A DNA stretch of 64,000 nucleotides from Hyphobacterium indicum (GCF_003129605.1 NZ_QBDX01000001.1:372001-436000); one strand, 5' to 3'; positions 35,741 to 43,869 are shown, numbered from the stretch's first letter. The notes: generated from the letters alone by a model not told the origin. A program made the numbers and translations.

Positions 35741-36304
35741 ATGCAAGTGCTTGATAAGGCCCCGTCGGGTTGGCCCTGTCTGGTCCTCAATGCGGACTAT
35801 CAGCCCCTGTCCTACTGGCCGCTTTCGGTCTGGAGCTGGCAGGAGGCCGTCAAGAATGTCTTCCTCGAACGCGTCACCGTGGTGTCCAATTACGACGACC
35901 TCATCCACTCACCGTCGATGGAAATGCACGCCCCGTCCGTCGTCGCGCTGCATGAATATGTCACCCACAACCGGGCACCGGCCTTCACCCGCTATAATGT
36001 CTGGCTGCGCGATGGCTTCAAATGCGTCTATTGCGGCCGTGACAGGGTTGATGACCTGACCTTCGATCACGTCGTGCCGCGTTCGCAGGGCGGCGATACC
36101 TCCTGGGAAAATATCGTCGCCGCCTGTTCGCCCTGCAATCTGAAAAAAGGGGGCCGCACGCCCCGGCAGGCCGGCATGAACCAGCCAAAGCCGATCCGCC
36201 CGAACATGCATCAATTGCAGGCGCAGGGCCGCCGCTTCCCGCCGAAATACCTCCACGCCAGCTGGCTGGACTATCTCTACTGGGATACCGAGCTGGAGCG
36301 CTAG
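35741..36304 (+). CDS. HNH endonuclease family protein
   Basis: The 187-residue protein begins with a domain of GWPCLVLNADYQPLSYWPLS type and ends in an HNH domain with CVYCGRDRVDDLTFDHVVP, SWENIVAACSPCNLKKGGRTP, giving two CxxC zinc pairs and the catalytic His/Asn. Members of this stand-alone type are nearly universal in alphaproteobacteria and of unknown physiological role. GGGAGGG supports the ATG at 35741; an upstream ATG at 35675 adds 22 unrelated residues. It shares CTAG with the coq7 stop. Confidence 0.93.
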   Translation: MQVLDKAPSGWPCLVLNADYQPLSYWPLSVWSWQEAVKNVFLERVTVVSNYDDLIHSPSMEMHAPSVVALHEYVTHNRAPAFTRYNVWLRDGFKCVYCGRDRVDDLTFDHVVPRSQGGDTSWENIVAACSPCNLKKGGRTPRQAGMNQPKPIRPNMHQLQAQGRRFPPKYLHASWLDYLYWDTELER

Positions 36305-36867
36305 ATTTTCGTCGTAATGCCAATTGCCGTGCGGCAACCCGCTTCAATCAGCTTTGACAGCAGCGGATAGCCGAACGCCTCTTTCGCGCCTTCATCCACG
36401 GCCAACGCCTTGTGCGCGACTTCCTCGTCGCGGAACTGTGTGAAGCGGGTGGCCAGCTCATCCTCGCCTGCGGCCTCCAGCTCGCCGATCTGACCGGTAT
36501 AATGACCCTCGATCACCGTTTCGACGGCCTCGGTGCAGGCATGGGCGGCTTTCTCCCCCATCAGCGCGGTGGCAACGCCCAGCGTGCGGCCGGCGATTTT
36601 CCAGACCGGCATCAGCGCCGTCGGGCGGACGCCACGCCTGCGGATGAAGCCGTCAAACGCATCGAGATGCGCCTGCTCGTCCTCGGCCATATGGCGCAGC
36701 TGATTGGCAATGCGAACCTTGGACGGGATTTTCCCGAACACCGCCAGCTGGCCTTCATAGATCGCCACCGCGCCATATTCCCCGGCATGATCGACGCGGA
36801 TCATCTCGGCGATGCGGTTGGCGTCAGCTTTGCGGCCGGGCAAAGGCGGGCGGGGCGCGCGGCTCAT
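36301..36867 (-). CDS. coq7: Demethoxyubiquinone hydroxylase (Coq7)
   Basis: The 188-residue di-iron protein shows the ligand motifs RVDHAGEYGAVAIYEGQ, HMAEDEQAHLDAF, EAVETVIEGHYTGQI and RDEEVAHKAL. It hydroxylates demethoxyubiquinone late in ubiquinone synthesis. dsbB lies directly upstream with an overlapping stop and start, the usual alphaproteobacterial order, which suggests quinone-linked oxidation of DsbB shares an operon with quinone synthesis. Confidence 0.96.
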   Translation of the reverse strand: MSRAPRPPLPGRKADANRIAEMIRVDHAGEYGAVAIYEGQLAVFGKIPSKVRIANQLRHMAEDEQAHLDAFDGFIRRRGVRPTALMPVWKIAGRTLGVATALMGEKAAHACTEAVETVIEGHYTGQIGELEAAGEDELATRFTQFRDEEVAHKALAVDEGAKEAFGYPLLSKLIEAGCRTAIGITTKI

Positions 36868-37376
36868 TTGCGCTTAACGCCGATGAAGACTGAGGCAGCA
36901 GCCAGTACGGCCGACATAAGCGCATTGTAACCGGCCATGGAAATCCCCAGCAGCGTCCAGGCGGCCTCGTCGCACAACACCACCGGCCCGCCGCCATCGA
37001 GCACGGAGAGGAGGTCTGCTGTTGACAAATTGACGCTCGCCCCGGCGGTGCAGGTCGACGGCCCTTCCCACCAGTCATACTCGATCCCGGCATGCCAGAA
37101 GGCAAAACCGGCCGAATAGACATAGATCGCGCCGATGATCAGGCAGATCCACATCGCATAGGCCCGCAAGGCCGGCACAAATATCAGGCCCAGCCCGCCA
37201 ATCAGGCCCACGCCAATCACGGCCTTGTGGATATGACGCTGGTCATAGCACAGCGCGCACGGATCATAGCCCAGCACATACTGGAAGAAATACGCGCCGC
37301 CGAGGATCAGCGCCGAGGCCAGCGCCGCCACGAACGGCCAGCGTTGGGCGGTGAGGAAGGATGTGATCGTGTTCAT
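36864..37376 (-). CDS. dsbB: Disulfide bond formation protein B
   Basis: The 170-residue protein has four membrane helices. Redox-active pairs are the CALC of GYDPCALCYDQRH in the first periplasmic loop and the Cys pair in GPSTCTAG...LCDEAAW in the second. DsbB reoxidises DsbA and passes electrons to ubiquinone. The stop overlaps the coq7 start by 4 nt. Alphaproteobacterial DsbB proteins are of this length. Confidence 0.92.
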   Translation of the reverse strand: MNTITSFLTAQRWPFVAALASALILGGAYFFQYVLGYDPCALCYDQRHIHKAVIGVGLIGGLGLIFVPALRAYAMWICLIIGAIYVYSAGFAFWHAGIEYDWWEGPSTCTAGASVNLSTADLLSVLDGGGPVVLCDEAAWTLLGISMAGYNALMSAVLAAASVFIGVKRK

Positions 37377-37437
37377 GGCCCGGACACTAATGCGCGACGG
37401 GCCAGACGAAAAGCGTGCAATGCGCCGCAGCCCGCCG

Positions 37438-38076
37438 CTAGCTGTTCACAAAGCCGCGACCCCACTCGATCAGCGCATAGATCAGGGCCGGACCGCCGAC
37501 GACCAGTATCGTGATCCAGACCAGGCCGAGCACCAGACCGGCGAGGATCAGCAAGCCGTCCCGCGTGATCAGGCCCAGCGAGGCGATGGCCACCGCAATG
37601 CCCGGCGTTGAATTGGTCAGCGGCAGGGGTACGAGAATTGACGCGCAGAACAGGCAGAACACGCCGCCCACAACCCGCTCGCCGGTCGGGCCCGAAAGAA
37701 AGAGCAGGCGCGGGCGCGCCACCGCCTCGATCCAGCCGAACCAGCGCTTCGCCTGGCGGCCCATTTTCTCCAGGCCGCGCTTCTCCATCCGCCGGGCACG
37801 GAATTTCACCGGTACCCATGGTTCCCCGCGTCCCGCTGCCATCTGGAAGGCCAGCGCCATCATGGGCAGGGAGAGCACTTGTGGAATGCCGTAGAGAAAG
37901 GGGATGCAGACCGGAATGGCAAAGGCAAACAGCAAGATGCCGAAGGCGCGCTCGCCCAGCGCTTCCATGAATTCGCTCAGGGACAGGCCACTTTCCGGCG
38001 CGTCTTCGCCAATACGCACCAGCCGGGCGACAAGACCTTCTGGAGCGTCAGGGATGGGGTCTGAATCATCGCTCAT
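37438..38076 (-). CDS. exoD: Exopolysaccharide synthesis protein ExoD
   Basis: The 212-residue protein has the ExoD domain: LSLSEFMEALGERAFGILLF followed by several membrane segments (about 38-75, 122-165, 170-195) and the PLTNSTPGIAVAIASLGLI segment. ExoD affects exopolysaccharide production and alkali tolerance in Sinorhizobium; the molecular function is not known. It precedes dsbB by 61 bp and follows tRNA-Leu on the other strand. Confidence 0.9.
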   Translation of the reverse strand: MSDDSDPIPDAPEGLVARLVRIGEDAPESGLSLSEFMEALGERAFGILLFAFAIPVCIPFLYGIPQVLSLPMMALAFQMAAGRGEPWVPVKFRARRMEKRGLEKMGRQAKRWFGWIEAVARPRLLFLSGPTGERVVGGVFCLFCASILVPLPLTNSTPGIAVAIASLGLITRDGLLILAGLVLGLVWITILVVGGPALIYALIEWGRGFVNS

Positions 38077-38176
38077 AACCGCCGTTTAGAGCGATCTGCG
38101 ATCCAATGCGAGCCTTCAGCGCGCCGCTATTGAATTTCGTGGCAAGTGAAGGCAGTTTCCGCGCCTGCTCGGGATT

Positions 38177-38261
38177 GCCCCTGTGGCGGAACTGGTAGAC
38201 GCGCCGGATTCAAAATCTGGTTTCTTCGGAAGTGCCCGTTCGATTCGGGCCAGGGGCACCA
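38177..38261 (+). tRNA. tRNA-Leu (CAA)
   Basis: The cloverleaf folds with acceptor GCCCCTG paired to CAGGGGC (38251-38257), a D-arm GGCGGAACTGGTAGAC, an anticodon stem CCGGA-TCTGG around the loop TTCAAAA (anticodon CAA), a long variable arm typical of class II tRNA-Leu and a T-arm with GTTCGATTC. CCA is encoded (38259-38261). It is followed by a hairpin and a 37-bp repeat that recurs after tRNA-Arg. Confidence 0.97.
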
Positions 38262-38287
38262 TTCCTAGCCGGTCTGCCGGAGGCAGA

Positions 38288-38312
38288 AAAATTGATCCGG
38301 TGAATCAATTTT
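38288..38312 (+). terminator. A/T hairpin 27 bp after tRNA-Leu
   Basis: AAAATTGAT (38288-38296) and ATCAATTTT (38304-38312) are perfect inverted repeats around CCGGTGA. The stem is A/T-rich but ends in TTTT, so it may act as the tRNA-Leu terminator; it may equally be part of a longer repeated intergenic element. Confidence 0.6.
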
Positions 38313-38335
38313 AGGCGGAGAATGCCCCGGCAGGG

Positions 38336-38372
38336 GCCTTCACTCGCTGCGCGAGCTTCGGCTGGGCAAGCC
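38336..38372 (+). repeat. tRNA-linked 37-bp repeat, copy A
   Basis: This 37-bp stretch matches 51397-51433 (minus strand) at 35 of 37 positions. The common core is CTCGCTGCGCGAGCTTCGGC, containing the small palindrome CTCGC-TGC-GCGAG. Copy A lies 74 bp after tRNA-Leu; copy B abuts the 3' CCA of tRNA-Arg. Both have the same orientation relative to their tRNA. Confidence 0.85.
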
Positions 38373-38506
38373 AGCTCATGTTGATCCTACCTCGCCTCCG
38401 CTCGGTCGGTCCTCGCTAAAGCTGCGGGCGCGCGGTCGCGCTTGCGAACCCTGGCGGGTTCGTGAGGGATGGATCTCAACAACTCTCCATAGACACCATC
38501 CGTCTT

Positions 38507-38605
38507 CCTCCGACTTGCCTGCCCTCGCGGAGGCGAGGGATCGGAGGATCTCGAAAATCGTCGCCTTTCGTTCGAGATGCTCCGGTTAAACCGGAGCAAG
38601 ACGCG
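38507..38605. repeat. Bipartite palindromic intergenic repeat, copy 2
   Basis: It has the same plan as copy 1 near 2764: CCTCCGA/TCGGAGG arms (38507-38513 and 38541-38547) and, after a spacer, TGCTCCGG-TTAAA-CCGGAGCA (38578-38598) followed by AGACGCG. In place of the 5-nt loop of hairpin 1, copy 2 carries a 27-nt insert with its own palindrome CCCTCGC-GGAG-GCGAGGG, so it is a nested hairpin. The spacer between the two hairpins is also longer than in copy 1. Confidence 0.75.
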
Positions 38606-38831
38606 GACAGGGTTTGACGACGACCGTGCTTGGCCCTCGTCCTTCGTAGCCTTTTATTGTTTCCGCTGCGCGCGGCCCGGGCGCTTGTCTGCTCCGCTTA
38701 CGCTGCGGGCCGTGCTCACATGAAACGGGCTCAAGGCTGGGGCGTTGGCGCTTGTAAATCAGTGTGCTTGGACGCGAGCTTCGGCATTTCGCGCTATTGC
38801 CTCGTCAGCAGCGCACCTTAGACTTCATTTC

Positions 38832-39416
38832 ATGACCCAACCCGCCGACATTCTCCGCTTCTGGTTCGAGGACACCGATCCGAAGCTGCACTTCGTCTCC
38901 ACACCGGAATTTGATGCCCGCATACGCCGTCAGTTCGCCAGTGTCATCGAGGCCGAGGCCAGGCGGGTAAAGGACGGCGGCCATCCCTGGATGGAGACCG
39001 CCGAGGGCGGGCTCGCGCTTCTCCTCCTGTTTGACCAGTTCACGCGCAATGTCTGGCGCGGTTCGGGCAAGGCCTTCGCCTTCGATGCCAAGGCCCGCGA
39101 GATCGCGCAGGCGATGATGGACAAGGGCTTTGACACGGAATTGCCGGAAGCGCGGCGGTCCTTTGTCTACATGCCCTTCATGCATTCTGAAGACCTGGCC
39201 GATCAGGAAAAGACCATCGAGCTTTTTGCCACCCGCATGCCGGAGGGCAATACCAACCTCCATCACGCCCGGATGCACCGCGATGTGATCGCCAAATTCG
39301 GACGCTTTCCCTATCGCAATGACGCGCTGGGCCGGACGTCGACCCCTGACGAGATCGCCTATCTCGAGGGCGGCGGCTACGCACCCGGCACGAAACGTCC
39401 GGCAGAAAAGACCTGA
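38832..39416 (+). CDS. DUF924 family protein
   Basis: The 194-residue all-helical protein shows the DUF924 pattern: ADILRFWFEDTDPKLHF, LALLLLFDQFTRNVWRGSGKAFAFD in part, RRSFVYMPFMHSEDLADQ and RFGRFPYRN-type end (KFGRFPYRNDALGR). The family is TPR-like and widespread in proteobacteria without known function. The start MTQPADIL at 38832 is placed at the conserved N-terminus. Confidence 0.9.
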   Translation: MTQPADILRFWFEDTDPKLHFVSTPEFDARIRRQFASVIEAEARRVKDGGHPWMETAEGGLALLLLFDQFTRNVWRGSGKAFAFDAKAREIAQAMMDKGFDTELPEARRSFVYMPFMHSEDLADQEKTIELFATRMPEGNTNLHHARMHRDVIAKFGRFPYRNDALGRTSTPDEIAYLEGGGYAPGTKRPAEKT

Positions 39417-39494
39417 CGGCAAAGCTGGCCCGTTTCCGGTCATCCGGCATTCAGCCAAGTTATTGAAAATACGTCTCCGAAAGGAATCCGGGAC

Positions 39495-39510
39495 TGGCGC
39501 GCGGCTTGCG
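39495..39510 (+). promoter_or_regulatory. Candidate sigma-54 promoter upstream of a 74-codon gene
   Basis: TGGCGC and TTGCG have the -24/-12 spacing of sigma-54 promoters (GG, ten bases, GC) and match the consensus TGGCACR-N4-TTGCW except for G in place of A at position 5 and G at the last position. Initiation would fall near 39521, inside the left arm of the following inverted repeat. A chance match in a GC-rich genome is quite possible. Confidence 0.35.
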
Positions 39511-39511
39511 T

Positions 39512-39540
39512 GGCTCCGGTCCAATCCCGAGACCGGAGCC
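39512..39540. promoter_or_regulatory. Perfect 10-bp inverted repeat ahead of a 74-codon gene
   Basis: GGCTCCGGTC (39512-39521) and GACCGGAGCC (39531-39540) are exact inverted repeats around CAATCCCGA. The right arm ends ten bases before the ATG at 39551 and includes GGAG, so the structure could act on RNA near the ribosome-binding site or as a DNA operator. No T-run follows. Confidence 0.6.
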
Positions 39541-39550
39541 GGATCAGACC

Positions 39551-39775
39551 ATGACCATAGCCAGCCACATCACCCCCGCCGACATGCTTTCTCTCGCCTT
39601 CCTGCTGGTTGACCGCCATGGCGCCAAGGCGCTGGGCTATGCCGACCTGGCCGTCGGCGAGATGGAAGAGGCAGGAGATGATCAGCGCGCCGATGCCTGG
39701 CGGGCGCTGAAAAGCGTGGTGGAAGATGCGCTCGCAGGACGTCTGGAGCGCGATACCGAGGTCACACTTCACTAG
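39551..39775 (+). CDS. Small helical hypothetical protein, 74 residues
   Basis: The protein reads as two or three helices with TPADMLSLAFLLVDRHGAKAL, a YADLAVGEMEEAGDDQRADAW segment and an acidic tail. It resembles in style the small DUF6961-like alphaproteobacterial proteins (RHG...A...D...W), but I cannot assign a family. GGA lies seven bases ahead of the ATG. It precedes the alpha/beta hydrolase by 40 bp and may have its own promoter. Confidence 0.7.
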   Translation: MTIASHITPADMLSLAFLLVDRHGAKALGYADLAVGEMEEAGDDQRADAWRALKSVVEDALAGRLERDTEVTLH

Positions 39776-39815
39776 GGTGATTGCACATCCGGCCCGCCGC
39801 GCTTAATTCCTGCGC

Positions 39816-40739
39816 ATGGCAAACTCATTCAACTGGTCTGACCTGATCTCCCGCGCCGGGCTGAGCGATCCCTTCGCCCCCGATACCAGCGCCCGCAATG
39901 GACGGGCCGCCCTGCGCAAACTGGTCCCGGTCATGGAGACGTCGCCGCCGGACGTCGCCGAAGTCCGTGACCTTGTCATTCCCGGACCGGCCGGAGATAT
40001 TCCGGCCCGCCTCTATGTGCCGGAAGATACCAATGTCCCGGCCCCGCTGACGGTTTTCTTCCATGGCGGAGGTTATGTTTTCGGCGATCTGGAGAGCCAT
40101 CACCGCATGGCTCAGCGGCTTGCCGCGCAATCGGAATGCCGTCTGCTGGCCGTCGATTACCGCCTGGCACCGGAATGCCCTTTCCCGGCGGCTTATGAGG
40201 ATTGTCTGGCCGCTTTGGACTGGGCCGCCGGAGAGGGCGCGGATGAGCTGGGGGCTGACCCGGACCGCCTGGCCGTGGCCGGCGATTCGGCAGGCGGGGG
40301 ACTGGCTGCCGCCATCGCGCAGGCGCGCCGCGGCCGTATCCGTTTCCAGCTCCTCATCTATCCGCTGCTGCAACTGGCCGAGACCCGCAAGATCAAGCCA
40401 AAAATGCTGGAAGGCCATATGCTGTCAGCCAATGCGCTGGACTGGATCCGCGACACCTATTGCGGAGAAACTGGTCCGATGGATCCGCGCATCTCGCCGC
40501 TGTTCGAAACCGATCTGACTGGCCTGCCACCGGCCCATATTGCTGCCGCCGAGCTCGACCCGCTCTTCGATGAGGGGCAGGCCTATCGCGACCGGCTTCA
40601 GGCCGCCGGTGTGAAGGTCAGCTATCATCTTTCAAAAGGGCTCCCGCACGGCTTTTTCAACATGACGCGCGTGGCCATCGGCGCGGACAAGCAGGTGCGG
40701 CTGGCGGCCGAAGCCTTGCGCACCGGCCTGACGGCATGA
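39816..40739 (+). CDS. Alpha/beta hydrolase, hormone-sensitive-lipase family
   Basis: The 307-residue esterase shows the HSL-family oxyanion motif FFHGGGYVFG, the nucleophile motif GDSAGGGLAAAI, Asp in LDPLFDEG and His in GLPHGFFNM. It should hydrolyse short acyl esters; the true substrate is unknown. Its stop overlaps the selO start by 4 nt. Confidence 0.94.
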   Translation: MANSFNWSDLISRAGLSDPFAPDTSARNGRAALRKLVPVMETSPPDVAEVRDLVIPGPAGDIPARLYVPEDTNVPAPLTVFFHGGGYVFGDLESHHRMAQRLAAQSECRLLAVDYRLAPECPFPAAYEDCLAALDWAAGEGADELGADPDRLAVAGDSAGGGLAAAIAQARRGRIRFQLLIYPLLQLAETRKIKPKMLEGHMLSANALDWIRDTYCGETGPMDPRISPLFETDLTGLPPAHIAAAELDPLFDEGQAYRDRLQAAGVKVSYHLSKGLPHGFFNMTRVAIGADKQVRLAAEALRTGLTA

Positions 40740-42166
40740 GCTTCACGCCGGAATCCGCCTTTGCGCTTCTAGGGCCCGATTTCGCCGACGCGGTCGAACC
40801 GGCAGATTTTCCCGACCTGAAGCTGCGTTGGTGGAACAAACGCTGGGCCGAGGAGATCGGTCTGGGCGGGCTGACCCCGGAACAGATCGCCGGTCATTTT
40901 GGCCGTTTTGACCGCCCGGACGGCTATCCCCATGCACCGCTCGCCATGCGCTATCACGGCCATCAATTCCGGCATTACAATCCGCAGATCGGCGATGGTC
41001 GCGGCTTTCTTTATGCCCAGATGCGCGATCCGGCCGGCCGCTTGCTGGACTTCGGCACCAAGGGATCGGGCCAGACGCCGTGGTCGCGCACCGGCGATGG
41101 CCGCCTGACGCTGAAAGGCGCGGTGCGGGAAATTCTCGCCGCAGAAATGCTCGAAGCGCTGGGCGTCTATACCTCGAAAGCCTTTTGCGTGTTCGAGACC
41201 GGCGATCAGCTCGCCCGTCATGACGAACCCTCGCCCGCGCGCGGGGCGGTGCTGACCCGGTTGCAGCATTCCCATGTCCGTTTCGGCACATTCCAGCGCC
41301 ATGCCTATGAGGGCGCGCCCGACAGGATCGCGGCCCTGATCGATCATGCGATCACCAGCTATTACCCGGATCTGTCCGGCTTTGAAGGCCCCGAAAAGAC
41401 TGCGCAATTCCTTGCAGTGGTGTGCGCGGCGTCGGCCCGTCTGGCCGCCCAATGGATGGCGGCGGGTTTTGTGCATGGCGTCCTCAACACCGACAATCTC
41501 AACGTCACCGGCGAGAGTTTCGACTATGGGCCATGGCGGTTTTTGCCGACCTACAAGCCGGGCTTTACCGCGGCGTATTTCGACGAGAACGGGCTTTATG
41601 CCTATGCGCGCCAGCCCGAAGCCGTCTTCTGGGCGCTGCAACAGCTCGCGGTTGCGCTTCTGCCGGTGGGCGACAAGGACCAGATTATAGATGTGCTCAA
41701 CACCTTCCCGGACGCCTATACAACGGAGATGACGGGGGCGTTCTGCGCGCGTCTGGGTGTGGCGGTGCAGGACAATTCCGAAGACATGGTGAAGGCGTTT
41801 CTGGCTTTCCTCTCGGCCAGCCAATTGCCGTTCGAGGCGGTCTTCTTTGATCATTTCACCAATGATTCCGAGCGCATCAGGGCCGCTGCCCGCGAGTACT
41901 CCGGGCCGGAATATGCGGCCTTTTCAGATTTGTTCGCGGATCACACATCCGTCCGGCCAGAGCGCCTCGGCCATGCCTATTTCGCGCGCGAAAACCCGGT
42001 CCACATGACGATCGAGACCATGGAAGGAGCCTTTGCGCCCATCCACGAGCGCGATGACTGGTCAACGCTGCACGGCCTGCTGGACGATATTGCGCAGGCG
42101 CGCGCGGGTTATGATCTGGGGCGGGATCGCATCGGGTTTTTGCCGGAGGAGGGTGGTGAATGGTAG
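40736..42166 (+). CDS. selO: Protein adenylyltransferase SelO (YdiU)
   Basis: The 476-residue pseudokinase-fold protein has MRYHGHQFRHYNPQIGDGRG, the nucleotide loop GTKGSGQTPWSRTGDGRLTLKG (residues about 100-121), REILAAEML, GFVHGVLNTDNLNVTGE and FDYGPWRF. SelO proteins transfer AMP from ATP, bound in an inverted orientation, to protein hydroxyl groups and take part in redox homeostasis. A C-terminal selenocysteine is not present in bacteria; this protein ends in EEGGEW. It overlaps pgeF by 7 nt. Confidence 0.95.
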   Translation: MSFTPESAFALLGPDFADAVEPADFPDLKLRWWNKRWAEEIGLGGLTPEQIAGHFGRFDRPDGYPHAPLAMRYHGHQFRHYNPQIGDGRGFLYAQMRDPAGRLLDFGTKGSGQTPWSRTGDGRLTLKGAVREILAAEMLEALGVYTSKAFCVFETGDQLARHDEPSPARGAVLTRLQHSHVRFGTFQRHAYEGAPDRIAALIDHAITSYYPDLSGFEGPEKTAQFLAVVCAASARLAAQWMAAGFVHGVLNTDNLNVTGESFDYGPWRFLPTYKPGFTAAYFDENGLYAYARQPEAVFWALQQLAVALLPVGDKDQIIDVLNTFPDAYTTEMTGAFCARLGVAVQDNSEDMVKAFLAFLSASQLPFEAVFFDHFTNDSERIRAAAREYSGPEYAAFSDLFADHTSVRPERLGHAYFARENPVHMTIETMEGAFAPIHERDDWSTLHGLLDDIAQARAGYDLGRDRIGFLPEEGGEW

Positions 42167-42921
42167 GTTTCATCTCCGCACCGAATCTGAAACAGGACGG
42201 TCTGGTCCACGCCTTCACCACCCGCGAGGGCGGGGTCTCCACCGGCACATTTGAAAGCCTCAACCTGTCCCGCCGCGACGGTGAAGCCGATGGCGCGGTG
42301 GAAGAAAACCGCGCCCGCGTGAAGGCCGCTCTGGGGCTCAAATCCCTGGTCTTCGCAAAGCAGGTCCACGGCAACACAGTGCTGCGCGTAGATGCCGCTC
42401 CCGCCAATGGCGCCGCCGGGGAGGGAGATGCGATGATGACCGATGTGCCGGGCATGGGCCTCGCCGTTCAGACTGCTGATTGCGTCCCGCTGCTTATCTT
42501 TGACGCTGAAAACCGCGCCATCGCAGCCGTCCATTCCGGCTGGCGCGGCACGGTGCAGGAGATTGCCCGTCATACGCTGGAGTCCATGAACGCCGCCTAT
42601 GGCACCCTCCCGGGCAAGATCCAGGCCGCCATCGGCCCGTCCATCAGCCCGGCGCATTACCGCGTCGGACCGGAAGTGATTGAACAATTCGGCTCCCTGT
42701 TTGGCGGCACGCAGGGGATCATAGGCCCTCGCGATGCCGAAGGTGGTGGCAAGCTGGACAATGCAGGCGCTGTCAGGCGTCAGTTGATCGAAGCGGGTGT
42801 GTTACCGGACGCGATCTGGATGTCAGATGCCTGTACCTTTGCTGATGACAACCTCTTCTCTTGCCGCCGCGCAAAAGGCGGCCCCTTCGGCGGTCAGGCC
42901 GGGGTGATCGGGCTCACCTAA
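42160..42921 (+). CDS. pgeF: Peptidoglycan editing factor PgeF (multicopper-type laccase domain)
   Basis: The 253-residue YfiH/DUF152 protein has AKQVHGNTVLRVD, AVQTADCVPLLIFD and AAVHSGWRGTVQEI with Zn-binding His/Cys/His, plus AIGPSISPAHYRVGPEV. PgeF prevents misuse of L-Ser in place of L-Ala in peptidoglycan stems; some homologues act on purine nucleosides. It begins inside the end of selO, and its stop shares CTAA with the converging SDR gene. Confidence 0.92.
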   Translation: MVGFISAPNLKQDGLVHAFTTREGGVSTGTFESLNLSRRDGEADGAVEENRARVKAALGLKSLVFAKQVHGNTVLRVDAAPANGAAGEGDAMMTDVPGMGLAVQTADCVPLLIFDAENRAIAAVHSGWRGTVQEIARHTLESMNAAYGTLPGKIQAAIGPSISPAHYRVGPEVIEQFGSLFGGTQGIIGPRDAEGGGKLDNAGAVRRQLIEAGVLPDAIWMSDACTFADDNLFSCRRAKGGPFGGQAGVIGLT

Positions 42922-43715
42922 ACCACCCGACCGCCATTCATCTCCATCAGCATACGGCGCAGCTTGCGCATGCCGCCGAGCCAGCGATTGCGGTCGCCCG
43001 CTTTCTTGGCGAAGTGATCGGCGACGACCGGATGGGTGAGGATGAGGAAGTCATTCTTCTCCACCCCGTCCGCAATCGTCCGCGCGGCGTCTTCCGCCGT
43101 GATCATGCCATCCACCGACGTCATCACTTCGGGCAAATCCTTGGTCATGTTGGTTTTGACATATTGCGGGCAGACGGCGTGGGCCTGAATGCCGTCATCG
43201 CCATGACTGATGGCGATGCTTTCCGCGACCGATATGGCCGCGGCCTTGGTGGCGGAATAGGCGGCATCGCCGATCTGCGCCAGCAGGCCGGCGGCCGACG
43301 CGGTAATCAGGAAGGCACCCGAGCCGCGTTTCGTCATGCCGGGCAGCACATGCCGCGCTGCATAGACGCCGTGCATGACATTGATCTGCCAGGCCTTCTC
43401 CCAGTTTGAATTGGGCGCGCCCGCCGCGCCGCCCACCGGGCCGTCGGTATAGCCGACCCCGGCATTGGCGTAGAAAATATCGACCGGCCCCAGATCGCGT
43501 TCGACCTCGGCAATGAAGACCGCCATCTCGCCTTCATCGGCGACATTCACGCGCTTTCCAAACCCGCCGCATTCCCTGGCAACGGCGTCCGCCGCCCCGC
43601 CGTCCAGATCGCAGCAGGCCACTCGCGCCCCGCGCCTGTGAAACTCGCGCGCCGCAGCAGCACCAATCCCGCCCGCACCGCCTGTGACGATGGCAATTTT
43701 CCCGGTGAATTCCAT
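42918..43715 (-). CDS. Short-chain dehydrogenase/reductase
   Basis: The 265-residue classical SDR has VTGGAGGIGAAAAREF for the cofactor, FYANAGVGYTDG in place of the NNAG motif, a Ser (ITASAAGLL) and the YSATKAAAISV active-site Tyr-Lys. The tail is typical of SDRs with an FxxxHPVV region. The substrate is not known. The ATG at 43715 (MEFTGKIAIVTGG) is preferred over 43745. It converges with pgeF. Confidence 0.92.
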   Translation of the reverse strand: MEFTGKIAIVTGGAGGIGAAAAREFHRRGARVACCDLDGGAADAVARECGGFGKRVNVADEGEMAVFIAEVERDLGPVDIFYANAGVGYTDGPVGGAAGAPNSNWEKAWQINVMHGVYAARHVLPGMTKRGSGAFLITASAAGLLAQIGDAAYSATKAAAISVAESIAISHGDDGIQAHAVCPQYVKTNMTKDLPEVMTSVDGMITAEDAARTIADGVEKNDFLILTHPVVADHFAKKAGDRNRWLGGMRKLRRMLMEMNGGRVV

Positions 43716-43869
43716 GAACGCCCCCTGCTTGTGTGAGGACAGCATGGCCGCGAATGCGCGCCCGTGTCGAGCCTTGATGCAAGGGCGGGCGCACCCGATC
43801 TCACATCAATGTGAAACCCTCCTCCCAAATCCGGTGGTAGCTTTCATCCCGTACTTGAGGGAGAGCGGC

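Larger units (their letters stand above)
38262..38831. other. 570-bp gene-free region with repeats
   Basis: No reading frame with a plausible start and family resemblance is present. The region holds, in order, an A/T-rich hairpin (38288-38312), a tRNA-associated repeat (38336-38372), a small hairpin CGAACCC-GGGTTCG (38445-38462) and a bipartite palindromic element (38507-38605). The rest (38606-38831) shows nothing that I can name. It is the longest gene-free stretch in the window. Confidence 0.8.

Noticed and set aside
38606-38831. Possible coding remnant before the DUF924 gene
   Set aside because: Short open frames here have no motif, no ribosome-binding site and no family; the extended N-terminus they would give to the DUF924 protein is not conserved.
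43800-43813. TCACAT-CA-ATGTGA palindrome before the metalloprotease gene
   Set aside because: The half-sites are in the outward order, not the TGTGA-N6-TCACA of CRP/FNR sites, and the spacing is wrong, so it does not support a regulator assignment.
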